A stretch of 64,000 bases of DNA from Halostagnicola kamekurae (GCF_900116205.1 NZ_FOZS01000002.1:620001-684000); one strand, 5' to 3'. Counted from the stretch's first letter, positions 14,340 to 23,465 are shown. A program made the numbers and translations. Notes: generated by a model not told the origin, from the letters alone.

Positions 14340-14723
14340 ATGTCCGACGAAAACGAACCCGACGAGAACGCAGACGACAGCGAGGAGAAGTCGTTCCGCG
14401 AGCGCGTCGAGGAAATCCGCGAAAAGCGCGCCGAAGAAGGCGAGGGCGAGGGAGAGCCACCGGAAAGCCCCTTCGGCGGCGGCGGTGGCGGTCCGGGCGG
14501 TCCCGGCGGCATGGGTGGCGGCGGCAACCCGTTTGCCCAGATGATGGGCGGCATGATGGGCGGCGGTCCGGGCGGTCCCGGCGGCGCACCCGGCGGTCCC
14601 GGCGGACGCGGCGAGGAAGTCGGCAACGAGGAACTCGTACAGGAGGTTCGCCAAATGCGCGACGAGATGCGCGATCAGACGCGGGCGCTCAAGCGGATCG
14701 CCGACGCGCTCGAAAACGAGTAA
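14340..14723 (+). CDS. Gly-rich acidic small protein
   Basis: A 127-residue protein with three zones: a charged helical N-terminus (residues 1-38, EEKSFRERVEEIREKRAEE), a Gly/Pro/Met-rich low-complexity middle (about 45-90, GGGGPGG and MMGGMMGGG runs) and a helical C-terminus (VRQMRDEMRDQTRALKRIADALENE). The flanking helices could oligomerise. No known domain. A second ATG 39 nt upstream (14301) is in frame and possible. The Gly repeats resemble chaperone or RNA-binding low-complexity tails, but no function can be inferred. Confidence 0.65.
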   Translation: MSDENEPDENADDSEEKSFRERVEEIREKRAEEGEGEGEPPESPFGGGGGGPGGPGGMGGGGNPFAQMMGGMMGGGPGGPGGAPGGPGGRGEEVGNEELVQEVRQMRDEMRDQTRALKRIADALENE

Positions 14724-14900
14724 CGCTGGCGTAACGCAGTAGCCGTCGAATCGATCACGCCACCGCGGTTTTTGTCGGCTCGCTTCGCATCGGTGACTCT
14801 CGAGTGTGCGAGTCGCCCGTCTGCAAGACGGAGAGCAATCAGGTTCGACCGAGTTGGAACGCGATCGTCTCGAGGGTGATCGATCTCCGGCTCTGAGGTG

Positions 14901-15785
14901 CTATCGGAGGGGTGATCGAAGGCGCACCCACGCGTCGGCGAGCCACCCGCGGAGTTCGGCGAGCGTCGGCAGGTGTTCTGAACTCCGTTTCCAGAGTTCC
15001 CAGCGCTCGACGACGACCACCGACACGGACACACAGAAGATTGCGAGGACGGTCCCCGCCACGACGTCGATCGCCCAGTGAATTGCGAGGTACATCGTCG
15101 AGAGCGGAACGCAGATCGCGAAAAAGAGAGCGATGGGTGCCCACAGCGGGTATTCGTCTCGAGTCCGTAACGCGAAGATGCCGACGGTGACCGCCATCGA
15201 GGTGTGCAACGACGGGAAGACGTTCCTGTAATCGTTGACCTGCCGCGTGAGGTGTTGGTATCGCGGCTGGAAGTTGTACAGGGTCGTATCGAACACCTCC
15301 GGCATCACGTTTCGCGGTCCGAACGCGATGGCGAGGAAGTAGATGATCACACCGATACTGTAATTGAGCGCGTACGCCGTGAGCAACTGTCTGAACGGGC
15401 GGTTATCGGAGAGTGCAAAGTACGCGAGAACCGGAAAGACCAGCACGAAGACGTAGGCGTATATGTACACAAACGAGAAAAATTGGGTCACTATCGTGTA
15501 ATCGAACGCCTGAAAGACGGAGATGAAATCGCCCTCGAGTTCGTAGAACACCGTGGTCATGTCGACGCCGTACTCCCGTGACATCGCCGTCAGCGTCTCG
15601 CGACCGTAGCGGTTGAACAGCATGACGACGAGCAACAGCGCGATGACCGGCAGCGAGATTCGAATTCGCGAGCGCCACTCGGACAACGTCGTCCGGATGC
15701 GATCGAACCCGATAATAAGCGGGATCGCGATCGCGAGCATCGCGACGACGACGATGACGACGTCGGTCAGGACATCTAGTAACAT
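14901..15785 (-). CDS. PAP2-family membrane phosphatase / inositolphosphotransferase-like protein
   Basis: A 294-residue protein with about six membrane helices. The PAP2 signature is split normally: FPSLHTSMA (residues 190-198, catalytic His194) and YLAIHWAIDVVAG (232-244, His236, Asp240). The size and the FGPRNVMP segment recall the PAP2_3 branch that includes inositol-phosphotransferases. It probably acts on a lipid phosphate or lipid head group at the outer face. The ATG overlaps the stop of the upstream lipoprotein gene (TAATG), so the pair is translationally coupled. Confidence 0.8.
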   Translation of the reverse strand: MLLDVLTDVVIVVVAMLAIAIPLIIGFDRIRTTLSEWRSRIRISLPVIALLLVVMLFNRYGRETLTAMSREYGVDMTTVFYELEGDFISVFQAFDYTIVTQFFSFVYIYAYVFVLVFPVLAYFALSDNRPFRQLLTAYALNYSIGVIIYFLAIAFGPRNVMPEVFDTTLYNFQPRYQHLTRQVNDYRNVFPSLHTSMAVTVGIFALRTRDEYPLWAPIALFFAICVPLSTMYLAIHWAIDVVAGTVLAIFCVSVSVVVVERWELWKRSSEHLPTLAELRGWLADAWVRLRSPLR

Positions 15786-17704
15786 TAGTTGTCAACGAGC
15801 ACGCCGTCTTCGTTGAACTGGAAGCCGGCCGACTCGAACACTCGACGCGCCTGATCGAAGTCGACCCGTCCTTGCTGCATCGATTCGTTCCCGCAGAAGG
15901 GAGCAAACGGCTGGCTCTCGTCTATCCTGCCGTTGCGTTCGATTCCGCGTTGATCCATCCACTCGGTCGCCTCCCGCTCTAGTTCGTCGTCGCTGACGGG
16001 GTGATCGCGAACGGGCGTCCAGATCGGATCGGCGTGTCCAGAGAAGATCGAGTCGACGATCCACTCCCGGTCGAGGATTCGCGCAACCGCGTGTCGAAAC
16101 TCCTGTTCCGAACACGGGAGGACGTTGTCGTTGAATCCGATGTGATAGAACGACCAGGATCGATGGTCACTGAGTATGTCGTCGTCGCCGCCCGCTGTGA
16201 TGTCCTCGATGACGTGTGGCTCGATTCGCGAGGTCGTCACGTCCACGACGCCGCCTTCGACCTGCTGGATCGCCGACGCGCTGCTCGTGTCGTTCAGGAA
16301 TTCCACCGTTTGCGGGGTCACTTGCGGGTACTCGACCCCGTCGTTGTCGTACGTGAAGTGGTCCTCGAATCGCTCGAGCGAGAACTGATTGTCTTCGACA
16401 CGGTTAGCGAACTCGTAGGGCCCACTGCCGACGATGAGATCCGTCTCGTCCGATCCCAGCAGGCTCCAGTGCCCCTGACGGGACGGTATCTGATTTTGTT
16501 CGAGCTCTCCGAGAGCGCCCTGCTGGTCCGTCTCCGAGCCGTTGCCGAGTCCCCACACGTGTTTTGGAAGGATCGGGACGAGGAGGGCTCGCTCGGCGAC
16601 CGCCTGATTCGTCTCGAAGGTGATCGTAACCTCGTGATCGCCCGCGGTCGTCACCGACTCGACTGTCGCGGCGTGTCGTCGATAGTTCGTCGCCGGAAGG
16701 TCGACGGATTGTCCGCCCGAGACGGCCGTTCCCATCGAGGTATCCGCGATGAATTCGTAGGTGAACTTGACGTCCTCGGCGGTGAGCGCCGTGCCGTCGT
16801 GAAACTGCACGTCGTCCCGGAGCGCCAGCGTCAGTTCGGAGTCGCCCACGTCGATCGACTCTGCGAGCCAGGGGCGGACGGCGGTCTCGAGTTCGCTGTC
16901 GAACTCCGCGAGACCCTCTTCGTCGGCGATCAGCGAACCGTCGATCGCCAGCGAATCGTAAATGAGATCGATGTACGTCCCGTGGCTCCGGTACGCCGTC
17001 GAAAACGGGTTGAGATTCTGCGTCGGCTGCGAACTCATGATGATCGACGTGAGCGTCTCGGGTGCCTCTTCGTCGCCGAAGTAGGCGAGCCGCGAGTGAG
17101 GGTGGTACCGTTCCCACGGCGAGGCCATCGCGTCCCCGACCGCCCGGTCGCCGCTGGGCAGGCAGATCGGGATAAACGGCTTTTTCTTCGCGACCTCGAA
17201 GAGCAGCCGTTTGATCTGGGTTTCGCGTTCTGCGCCGCTTTCTTGGCGCTGGGCCGTGAGCAGCGAATCGATATCGAAGTCGATGAATCCGAACGGGTTC
17301 TGCCAGCCCTCCTCGGTCGCGAACGACGAGTGCAACAGCTCGTAGAGGAAATCCGGGTCCGGACCGATCGGATACGTACCGACGTACATATCGAAGTCCT
17401 GCTCGAGAAAGACGGTTTTCTGGAACTCGGTCGTCGAGCGCATATCGAGCGAAACGTCGAATCCGAGCGTCTCGAGATTCGCCTCGAGTTCGCGAACGAT
17501 CTGGATCGACTGTCCATCGTCGTCGGCGGGGACGGTGGTGATCTGCAGGGCGGACTTGTCCGCGTTGAGGTTGGTGGTACTGTTGACGAGACTCTGTACC
17601 CGATTCATACAGCCGGCCGTCGCCGCAGTCAGACCCGCCGCTCCGGCGGTCAGAAGCGACCGGCGGCTAATCCGTTCGGGGGGACCGTCCGAACTTCCTG
17701 TCAT
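15785..17704 (-). CDS. family 5 extracellular solute-binding lipoprotein (peptide/nickel type), orphan
   Basis: A 639-residue ABC substrate-binding protein of the SBP_bac_5 fold, with DDVQFHDGTALTAEDVKFTYEF as the family hallmark (about residues 312-333). The N-terminus has a Tat motif (RRSLL at 14-18) and a lipobox ending at Cys32 (TAGC), so the protein would be exported folded and lipid-anchored. No permease or ATPase genes are nearby; it is instead coupled to a PAP2 gene. The promoter TATATAA at 17734-17740 is 30 nt before the ATG. Confidence 0.85.
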   Translation of the reverse strand: MTGSSDGPPERISRRSLLTAGAAGLTAATAGCMNRVQSLVNSTTNLNADKSALQITTVPADDDGQSIQIVRELEANLETLGFDVSLDMRSTTEFQKTVFLEQDFDMYVGTYPIGPDPDFLYELLHSSFATEEGWQNPFGFIDFDIDSLLTAQRQESGAERETQIKRLLFEVAKKKPFIPICLPSGDRAVGDAMASPWERYHPHSRLAYFGDEEAPETLTSIIMSSQPTQNLNPFSTAYRSHGTYIDLIYDSLAIDGSLIADEEGLAEFDSELETAVRPWLAESIDVGDSELTLALRDDVQFHDGTALTAEDVKFTYEFIADTSMGTAVSGGQSVDLPATNYRRHAATVESVTTAGDHEVTITFETNQAVAERALLVPILPKHVWGLGNGSETDQQGALGELEQNQIPSRQGHWSLLGSDETDLIVGSGPYEFANRVEDNQFSLERFEDHFTYDNDGVEYPQVTPQTVEFLNDTSSASAIQQVEGGVVDVTTSRIEPHVIEDITAGGDDDILSDHRSWSFYHIGFNDNVLPCSEQEFRHAVARILDREWIVDSIFSGHADPIWTPVRDHPVSDDELEREATEWMDQRGIERNGRIDESQPFAPFCGNESMQQGRVDFDQARRVFESAGFQFNEDGVLVDN

Positions 17705-18018
17705 TGGGTTCTATCACTCCGATACGCGTCCGATATATAACAATATTGTGTACTCTGTTCGGACATATGTGTCTCTGGTCTCGCGCGATACCACGCCTTG
17801 ATACAAGTAGACATGGTGGCAGTTGGTAGAAGGGGGGTGGAGGGTATTGTCATCAGCACATCTCATCGAAACTACCGGGTAGGTATAAAACTCGTCGGAA
17901 TTCGCGAGAGAATGATAAATATGAACGTGGGGCTTTCCCACACGGTGGCAGTTACTCTGGGTCCGTGCGGAACACAAGAGCGCAACTGCCATAGGAGCCG
18001 CGACGAAACACCGACACG
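17705..18018. promoter_or_regulatory. 314-bp divergent intergenic region with a structured leader before rnp4
   Basis: Besides the lipoprotein promoter (17733-17740, minus strand), the plus strand has two TATA-like boxes, GTATAAAA (17883-17890) and GATAAATA (17914-17921), which lie 98-136 nt before the rnp4 ATG, longer than the leaderless norm. A weak CATAGG at 17990-17995 is an alternative. Two inverted repeats follow: GTGGG/CCCAC (17927-17941) and TGGCAGTT/AACTGCCA (17946-17953 with 17984-17991). No protein gene is evident. Confidence 0.45.
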
Positions 18019-18345
18019 ATGAGTATCGCCGCCGAGCGCATCGATCGACTGCACGAGCTCGCTCGAGCGGCGGCCGCGAGGTCCGACGACGAGCGCGCTC
18101 GCGAGTACGTCAGACTCGCGCGCAGAGTCGCAGAGCGCAACCGACTGCAACTGCCGCGGACGTTTCGCCGGTTCACCTGCGATCGGTGTGACCGATACGT
18201 TCGCCCGGGAACGAACGCTCGGGTTCGGTTGCGAGACGGTCACGTCGTAATTACGTGTACGTGCGGTTCGCACGCCCGATATCCGTACGGCGATGCCGGT
18301 GGGAACGAGGGGACGGAAAACACCGACGGGGCCGAGTCCGAATGA
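18019..18345 (+). CDS. rnp4: ribonuclease P protein component 4 (Rpr2/Rpp21)
   Basis: A 108-residue protein subunit of archaeal RNase P, which removes tRNA 5' leaders. The helical N-terminus (AAERIDRLHELARAAAARSDDERAREYVRLARRVAERNRLQLP) and the zinc-ribbon CDRCDRYVRPG...CTCGSHARYPY (Cys pairs near residues 54/57 and 81/83) are those of Rpp21. The acidic tail (residues 92-108) is a haloarchaeal extension. First gene of a likely operon with the YhbY-like and MscS genes. Confidence 0.9.
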   Translation: MSIAAERIDRLHELARAAAARSDDERAREYVRLARRVAERNRLQLPRTFRRFTCDRCDRYVRPGTNARVRLRDGHVVITCTCGSHARYPYGDAGGNEGTENTDGAESE

Positions 18346-18429
18346 GGAGCGTGATCACGCGCCGTGGCTCGAGTTGTCTGGCTGACCCAGTTCACGAAGG
18401 TTGAAACCAATCGACCCGCTAACGGGGCT

Positions 18430-18678
18430 ATGGATCGACAGGAGCGAAAACGGAAGGCCCACGACCTCGACGTGACCGTCTGGGTCGGGAAAAGCGGAAT
18501 CGACGCGGTCGTCGACGAACTCAACGACCAGCTCGCGGATCGCGAACTCGTCAAAGTCAAGTTCCTCCGTGCCGCTCGAGCGGGCAGTTCGACCGAAGAA
18601 AAGGCGGCTGATCTCGCCGACCGCGTGAACGCGACGGTGTTCGATACGCGAGGTCACACCGCAGTGATGTACCGATGA
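18430..18678 (+). CDS. YhbY/CRS1-type RNA-binding protein
   Basis: An 82-residue single CRM (CRS1-YhbY) domain: MDRQERKRKAHDLDVTVWVGKSGI, then VVDELNDQLADRELVKVKFL and the closing strand FDTRGHTAVMYR. In bacteria YhbY associates with the pre-50S ribosome; plant CRM proteins act in splicing. The ATG at 18430 is chosen because the domain begins there; an upstream extension is open but not family-like. Its stop overlaps the ATG of the MscS gene by 4 nt. Confidence 0.85.
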   Translation: MDRQERKRKAHDLDVTVWVGKSGIDAVVDELNDQLADRELVKVKFLRAARAGSSTEEKAADLADRVNATVFDTRGHTAVMYR

Positions 18679-19580
18679 CAGGGACCGCCCGAGCGGTGCT
18701 GGCGACCGGCCCAATCGGCGCACGGTTGCAAGATACCGGCATCTCCTCGGAGATTGCGACGAGCGCTGCTGGCGTGATCCGGTTTATCGTCGCGTTTCTG
18801 GCCATCTATTTCATCGGTCGGGCCGTCGTCGTGCCGCTGGTCAACCGGGCGATGACGCGACGGAATCTCGACGCACACGCACAGAAACCGCTTACGCTGA
18901 TTACGCAGTTCGGTATTATCTTCGTTGCGATCGCGGTCGCGTTCGGCTTCGGCGGGTACGGAAACTTCCTCGTCTCCATGGCCGGTATCGCCGCCGCGGG
19001 GGCGCTCGCGATCGGACTGGCGGCCCAGAACGTGATCTCGAACTTCGTCGCCGGCGTCTTCATCTACACGGACAAGCCGTTCAAGATCGGTGACTGGATC
19101 GAGTGGGACGGATACGCCGGAACCGTCGAGGACATTAGCCTGCGGGTGACTCGAGTTCGGACCTTCGACAACGAGTTGCTGACGGTGCCGAACTCGGAGC
19201 TCACGAACGGCGTTCTCAAGAACCCGGTCGAGAGCGACAAACTCCGGCTGAAGTTCGTCTTCGGCATCGGGTACGACGACGACATCGAACAGGCGTCCGA
19301 CATCATCGTCGAGGAGGCGATGGACCACCCCGACATTCTCGACGACCCGGCCCCGTCGGTCCGACTCACCGAACTCGGCAGTTCGGACGTCGGCCTCCAG
19401 TCGCGGTTCTGGATCGCCGACCCCGGCCGCGCCGATTTCGTCCGCATTCGCGGCGAGTACGTGACCAGCGTCAAACAGCGCTTCGACGAGGAGGGGATCG
19501 ACATCCCGTATCCGGTCCGGACGCTCGAGGGCGGCCTCGAACTCGGAAACGGCCAACAGGTCGTCGAACCCGCGGAGTGA
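18675..19580 (+). CDS. MscS-family mechanosensitive ion channel
   Basis: A 301-residue small-conductance channel that would release solutes on osmotic downshock. Three hydrophobic helices span about residues 30-125; the pore-lining third helix is GIAAAGALAIGLAAQNVISNFVAGVFI (110-136), followed by the conserved beta domain FKIGDWIEWDGYAGTVEDISLRVTRVRTFDNELLTVPNS. The gene begins at the ATGA overlap with the yhbY-like gene. Confidence 0.92.
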   Translation: MTGTARAVLATGPIGARLQDTGISSEIATSAAGVIRFIVAFLAIYFIGRAVVVPLVNRAMTRRNLDAHAQKPLTLITQFGIIFVAIAVAFGFGGYGNFLVSMAGIAAAGALAIGLAAQNVISNFVAGVFIYTDKPFKIGDWIEWDGYAGTVEDISLRVTRVRTFDNELLTVPNSELTNGVLKNPVESDKLRLKFVFGIGYDDDIEQASDIIVEEAMDHPDILDDPAPSVRLTELGSSDVGLQSRFWIADPGRADFVRIRGEYVTSVKQRFDEEGIDIPYPVRTLEGGLELGNGQQVVEPAE

Positions 19581-19650
19581 TCGACTGAGTATTTGGGAAA
19601 ACGGAGCAAGAAACGCCCTCTCGAGGGAATTAAAAGCAGTAGTACTCGGG

Positions 19651-20802
19651 TTAGAAGCCTTTTCCGAGCAGTTCGCGGGCGATGACGTTCTTCTGTATTT
19701 CGGACGTGCCCTCGTAGATCTGCGTGATCTTGGCGTCCCGGTAGAACCGCTCGACCGGGAAGTCGTTGACGTAGCCGGCACCGCCGTGGATCTGGACGGC
19801 CTCGTCGGCGACCTCCACGGCGACGCGGGAGGCGTACTCCTTGGCCATCGAAGCGAGTTTCGTGACGTCGCCGCCCTGATCGACGTTCCAGGCGGACTTG
19901 TAGGTCAGGTTGCGTGCGGCCTCGGTGTTCGTCGCCATTTCGGCCAGTTTGTGCTGGATCGCCTGGAACTCCGAGATCGACTTCCCGAACTGTTCGCGGT
20001 CCTGAGCGTACTCGAGGGCCGCTCGCGTCGCGCCTTTCGCGATCCCGACGCCCTGTGCGGCGACGGCGGTTCGGGTTTCGTCGAAGAACTGCATCTGTTG
20101 CATGAACGCGGCGTCCTCGGTGCCGACGAGGTTCTCCTCGGGGACGCGAACGTTGTCGAAGACGAGTTCGGCGGTGTCCGACGCGCGAATACCGAGTTTT
20201 CCGGTTATCTTGTCGGCCTGGAACCCGTCGCGGTCGGATTCGACGATTATCTGACTGAAGCCGTTGTACCGGCCCTCGGCGTCGGGGTTCGTCTTACAGA
20301 GCACGACGAAGAAGTCGCCGACGGTCCCGTTGGTGATCCACATCTTGTTGCCGTTGATGACCCACTCGTCGCCGTCCTTCTCCGCGCGAGTCGAGACCGA
20401 AGAGACGTCGGAGCCGGTGTCGGGTTCGGAGATCGCTGCGCCCGAGATCTTCTCGCCCAGTGCGACGGGCTCTAGGAAGCGCTCTTTCTGGTCTTCGGTT
20501 CCGAAGTTCATGATCGCCTCGCAGCCGAACGACGTCGAGACGATAGAGAGGGCGATGCCCGGATCGTAGGAGAACAGTTCCTCTGTGATGATCGCGGTGT
20601 CGAGAATCGAGTAGCCCGCGCCGCCGTACTCCATCGGGATGTACGACCCTGTCAGTCCCATTTTCGCCGCCTCGTCGACGACGTCGTGAGGGTACTTCTC
20701 CTCGACGTCGTACTCCTCGGCGACCGGCACGATCTCGTTCTCTGCGAACCGCGTTACCTCTTCGCGGATTTGCTGTTGTTCGTCGGATAGCCCAAACTCC
20801 AT
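19651..20802 (-). CDS. acyl-CoA dehydrogenase
   Basis: A 383-residue FAD enzyme that introduces the alpha-beta double bond in acyl-CoA. The N-terminal helical domain starts [29 protein letters not shown] is the FAD/substrate loop (near residue 130), and [22 protein letters not shown] plus [34 protein letters not shown] (catalytic Glu region near 365) are family signatures. The ATG at 20802 is preferred over a GTG 9 nt earlier: TTTATC (20825-20830, minus strand) lies 23-28 nt upstream. Divergent from the beta-oxidation fusion gene, probably one regulon. Confidence 0.95.
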   Translation of the reverse strand: MEFGLSDEQQQIREEVTRFAENEIVPVAEEYDVEEKYPHDVVDEAAKMGLTGSYIPMEYGGAGYSILDTAIITEELFSYDPGIALSIVSTSFGCEAIMNFGTEDQKERFLEPVALGEKISGAAISEPDTGSDVSSVSTRAEKDGDEWVINGNKMWITNGTVGDFFVVLCKTNPDAEGRYNGFSQIIVESDRDGFQADKITGKLGIRASDTAELVFDNVRVPEENLVGTEDAAFMQQMQFFDETRTAVAAQGVGIAKGATRAALEYAQDREQFGKSISEFQAIQHKLAEMATNTEAARNLTYKSAWNVDQGGDVTKLASMAKEYASRVAVEVADEAVQIHGGAGYVNDFPVERFYRDAKITQIYEGTSEIQKNVIARELLGKGF

Positions 20803-20916
20803 GCGAACCACTTCTTTCGTGAACGATAAAGAACTTCGTAACCGGACATAAACTCAAATAGAGTTTCTTTCCTTTTCGAGGGAAACGTTAAAACCGGTAC
20901 GGATTGACAATCCACC

Positions 20917-22890
20917 ATGGATCTCGAAGATATCAACACCGTCGCAGTTCTTGGCGCTGGTAATATGGGCCACGGAATCGCGGAGGTCGCCGCGATGGCG
21001 GGCTACGACGTGCGAATGCGTGACATCAACGACGAGTTCGTGACCAACGGCTATGAACAGATCGAATGGTCGTTGAACAAACTCGCCGAAAACGATCAGC
21101 TCACGCAGGACGAAGCGGACGCCGCCCTCGAGCGTGTGACGCCGCTCGTCGACATGGAGGAAGCCGTCGGCGACGCGGATATCGTCATCGAGGCGGTTCC
21201 CGAGAAGATGGAGATCAAAACGGACGTCTACGGCGATCTCGAGGCGGCCGCCCCGGAGGAAGCGATCTTCGCGACCAACACCTCGAGCCTCTCGATCACC
21301 GACCTCTCGGAGGTCACCGATCGCCCGGAGCGCTTCTGTGGCATGCACTTTTTCAACCCGCCGGTCCGGATGCCGCTGGTCGAGGTCATCACCGGCGAAC
21401 ACACCGACGAATCGGTGCTCGAGGTCACCGAAGCGCTGGCCGAGGACTTCGGAAAGTCGCCCGTGCGCGTACACAAGGATACCCCCGGGTTCATCGTCAA
21501 CCGGATCCTCGTCCCCCTGATGAACGAGGCGTCGTGGCTCGTCAGTACCGACCAGGCGACCATCGCCGAGGTCGACTCGACGACGAAATTCGACATGGGG
21601 CTGCCGATGGGGAGTTTCGAACTCGGCGACCAGGTCGGAAACGACGTCAGTTACCACGTCCTCGAGTACATGCACGAGGTGCTGGGCGACGCCTACGAGC
21701 CGGCACCGCTGCTCGAAGAGAAAGTCGAGAACGAGGAGTTGGGCAAGAAGACGGGCAAGGGATTCTACGACTACGAGGACGGTGACGGCGTCGATATTCC
21801 GACGGACGAACAGTCGGAGCTAGTCAAGCGGCGACTGACCGCCTCGATGGCCAACGAGATCGCGAAGCTGATCGGCGACGACGTGGCCCCGCCGGAGTCG
21901 ATCGACGAGGCCGTCATGCTCGGGGCCGGTTTCCCGGACGGTCCGGTCACCGTGGTCGACGAGTTCGGCCTCGAGGCGGCCCTTGAGACGCTCGAGTCGG
22001 CTCACGAAGAGACGGGTCACGCCCGGTACGAGCCCGCGTCGTACCTGCGAGAGCGAGCGGACGTCGGCACGTTCTACGATCCGGCCGGCGGTGACGACGA
22101 CGTCGACTTCGAGGCGATCCGGGTCGAGTACCCCGGCGAGATGGTCGGTCACATCGTCTTCGACCGACCCCACCGGATGAACACCGTCAGCGAGCAACTC
22201 ATCGACGAGGTCGTCGACGCGGTCGAACTGTTCGAGGACGACGAGGACGTCCGTGCGATTCTCGTCACCGGCGAAGGCGACAAGGCGTTCTCCGCGGGCG
22301 CCGACATCCAGAGCATGGCCGCCGGGGGCGCGGATCCGCTCCACGGGACCGAACTCTCGAGGAAGGGCCAATCCGCGTTCGGAACGCTCGAGTCGAGCGA
22401 CCTGCCCGTCGTCGCCGGCATCGACGGCTACTGTCTCGGCGGCGGCATGGAACTCGCCGCCTGTGCGGACCTGCGCGTCGCCAGCGAGCGCTCGGAGTTC
22501 GGCCAGCCCGAACTCGACCTCGGATTGATCCCCGGCTGGGGCGGGACCCAGCGGCTGCCGAAAATCGTCGGCGAAGGTCGGGCGAAGGAGATCATCCTCA
22601 CCGCGGATCGATACGACGCCGAGACGATGGAATCGTACGGGTTCGTCAACGAGGTGTCCGAGAACGACGACCTCGAAGAGCGCGCGTTCGAACTCGCCGC
22701 GAGCCTCGCCGGCGGACCGCCGATCGCGTCCAAATACACCAAACGCGCGATGCTCGCCGGTCGAAACGACACGAACGCCGGCCTCGAGTACGAAGCCGCC
22801 GCGTTCGGCCAGCTCATGGGCACGGACGACCTGATGGAAGGAATCACGGCATTCATGAGCGACGGCGACGCCGAGTTCGAAGGCAAGTAG
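20917..22890 (+). CDS. fused 3-hydroxyacyl-CoA dehydrogenase / enoyl-CoA hydratase
   Basis: A 657-residue fusion carrying two beta-oxidation activities. Residues 1-380 are the dehydrogenase: NAD-binding GAGNMGHGIAE (13-23), VIEAVPE and the catalytic segment GMHFFNPP (near 143). Residues about 395-657 are a crotonase: FSAGADI and DGYCLGGGMELAACADLRVAS form the oxyanion hole, and FGQPELDLGLIPGWGGTQRLPK is the family hallmark. The order (HAD first, ECH second) is the reverse of bacterial FadB. Promoter GTTAAAAC at 20887-20894 is 30 nt before the ATG. Confidence 0.94.
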   Translation: MDLEDINTVAVLGAGNMGHGIAEVAAMAGYDVRMRDINDEFVTNGYEQIEWSLNKLAENDQLTQDEADAALERVTPLVDMEEAVGDADIVIEAVPEKMEIKTDVYGDLEAAAPEEAIFATNTSSLSITDLSEVTDRPERFCGMHFFNPPVRMPLVEVITGEHTDESVLEVTEALAEDFGKSPVRVHKDTPGFIVNRILVPLMNEASWLVSTDQATIAEVDSTTKFDMGLPMGSFELGDQVGNDVSYHVLEYMHEVLGDAYEPAPLLEEKVENEELGKKTGKGFYDYEDGDGVDIPTDEQSELVKRRLTASMANEIAKLIGDDVAPPESIDEAVMLGAGFPDGPVTVVDEFGLEAALETLESAHEETGHARYEPASYLRERADVGTFYDPAGGDDDVDFEAIRVEYPGEMVGHIVFDRPHRMNTVSEQLIDEVVDAVELFEDDEDVRAILVTGEGDKAFSAGADIQSMAAGGADPLHGTELSRKGQSAFGTLESSDLPVVAGIDGYCLGGGMELAACADLRVASERSEFGQPELDLGLIPGWGGTQRLPKIVGEGRAKEIILTADRYDAETMESYGFVNEVSENDDLEERAFELAASLAGGPPIASKYTKRAMLAGRNDTNAGLEYEAAAFGQLMGTDDLMEGITAFMSDGDAEFEGK

Positions 22891-22896
22891 TCGGGT

Positions 22897-22930
22897 TCGC
22901 CGGCAGTGGGAAACCGGCGACTCCGTTTTT
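22897..22930 (+). terminator. intrinsic-type terminator after the beta-oxidation fusion gene
   Basis: TCGCCGG (22897-22903) pairs with CCGGCGA (22914-22920), with a 10-nt loop, followed by TTTTT at 22926-22930. It starts 7 bp after the stop codon. Confidence 0.6.
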
Positions 22931-23027
22931 CCGTCCGGGCGGCCCTCGGCATCTCCGCCACGAGTGAAATTTATTTTACATGTGGTCACGAGCTTTATGA
23001 CAGGGAAGAACCATTGGTGATTCGTGG

Positions 23028-23465
23028 GTGACTGAGACGATGAGACAGGGGACGGCGGACGATTCGAACGGAGACGTGCTCGTCGTAGACGATGATCCTC
23101 GACTCGCGGATCTATTCGCCGCGTGGCTCGAGCCGAACTGGACCGTGCAGACCGCCTACGATGGCGAACAGGCCCTCGAGACCGTAGACGACTCGACCGA
23201 GGTAGTCTTGCTCGATCGTCGAATGTCGGGACTATCCGGTGACGAAGTACTCTCGTTGCTCAGGGCAAGCGGCTACGACTGCTACGTGATTATCGTCTCT
23301 GCGATCGACCCCTCGACCGAACGCCTCGAGGCTGACTGGGACGACTATCTCGTCAAACCGATTTCGAAAGCGACCCTTCTCGAGAAAATCGAACGCGTCA
23401 CGGCCCAGCGGGCCTGTCGGACCACCGATCGGGAGGGGAATCCGGTCGATTCGCCGGTCAATTAG
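23028..23465 (+). CDS. single-domain response regulator (receiver only)
   Basis: A 145-residue receiver domain: acidic pocket Asp21/Asp22 (VLVVDDDPRL), phospho-acceptor Asp63 (VVLLDRRMSG), the Ser in IIVSAID and Lys110 in YLVKPI. Haloarchaeal relatives usually continue into a HalX output domain; here the protein ends 35 residues after the conserved Lys with no output domain. It could transfer phosphate or act by protein contact. GTG at 23028 is 30-35 nt after CTTTATG (22993-22999); ATG at 23040 is the alternative. No histidine kinase gene is adjacent. Confidence 0.85.
   Translation: MTETMRQGTADDSNGDVLVVDDDPRLADLFAAWLEPNWTVQTAYDGEQALETVDDSTEVVLLDRRMSGLSGDEVLSLLRASGYDCYVIIVSAIDPSTERLEADWDDYLVKPISKATLLEKIERVTAQRACRTTDREGNPVDSPVN

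Noticed and set aside
14763-14775. T-rich run after the Gly-rich gene as a terminator
   Set aside because: A short T run follows CCGCGG but no stable stem is evident.
16001-17740. 579-codon plus-strand frame over the binding-protein gene
   Set aside because: Antisense shadow of a gene with Tat signal, lipobox and SBP_bac_5 motif.
23028-23465. HalX-type full response regulator
   Set aside because: The coding region stops about 35 residues after the receiver Lys; no HalX helices follow in any frame that I could read.
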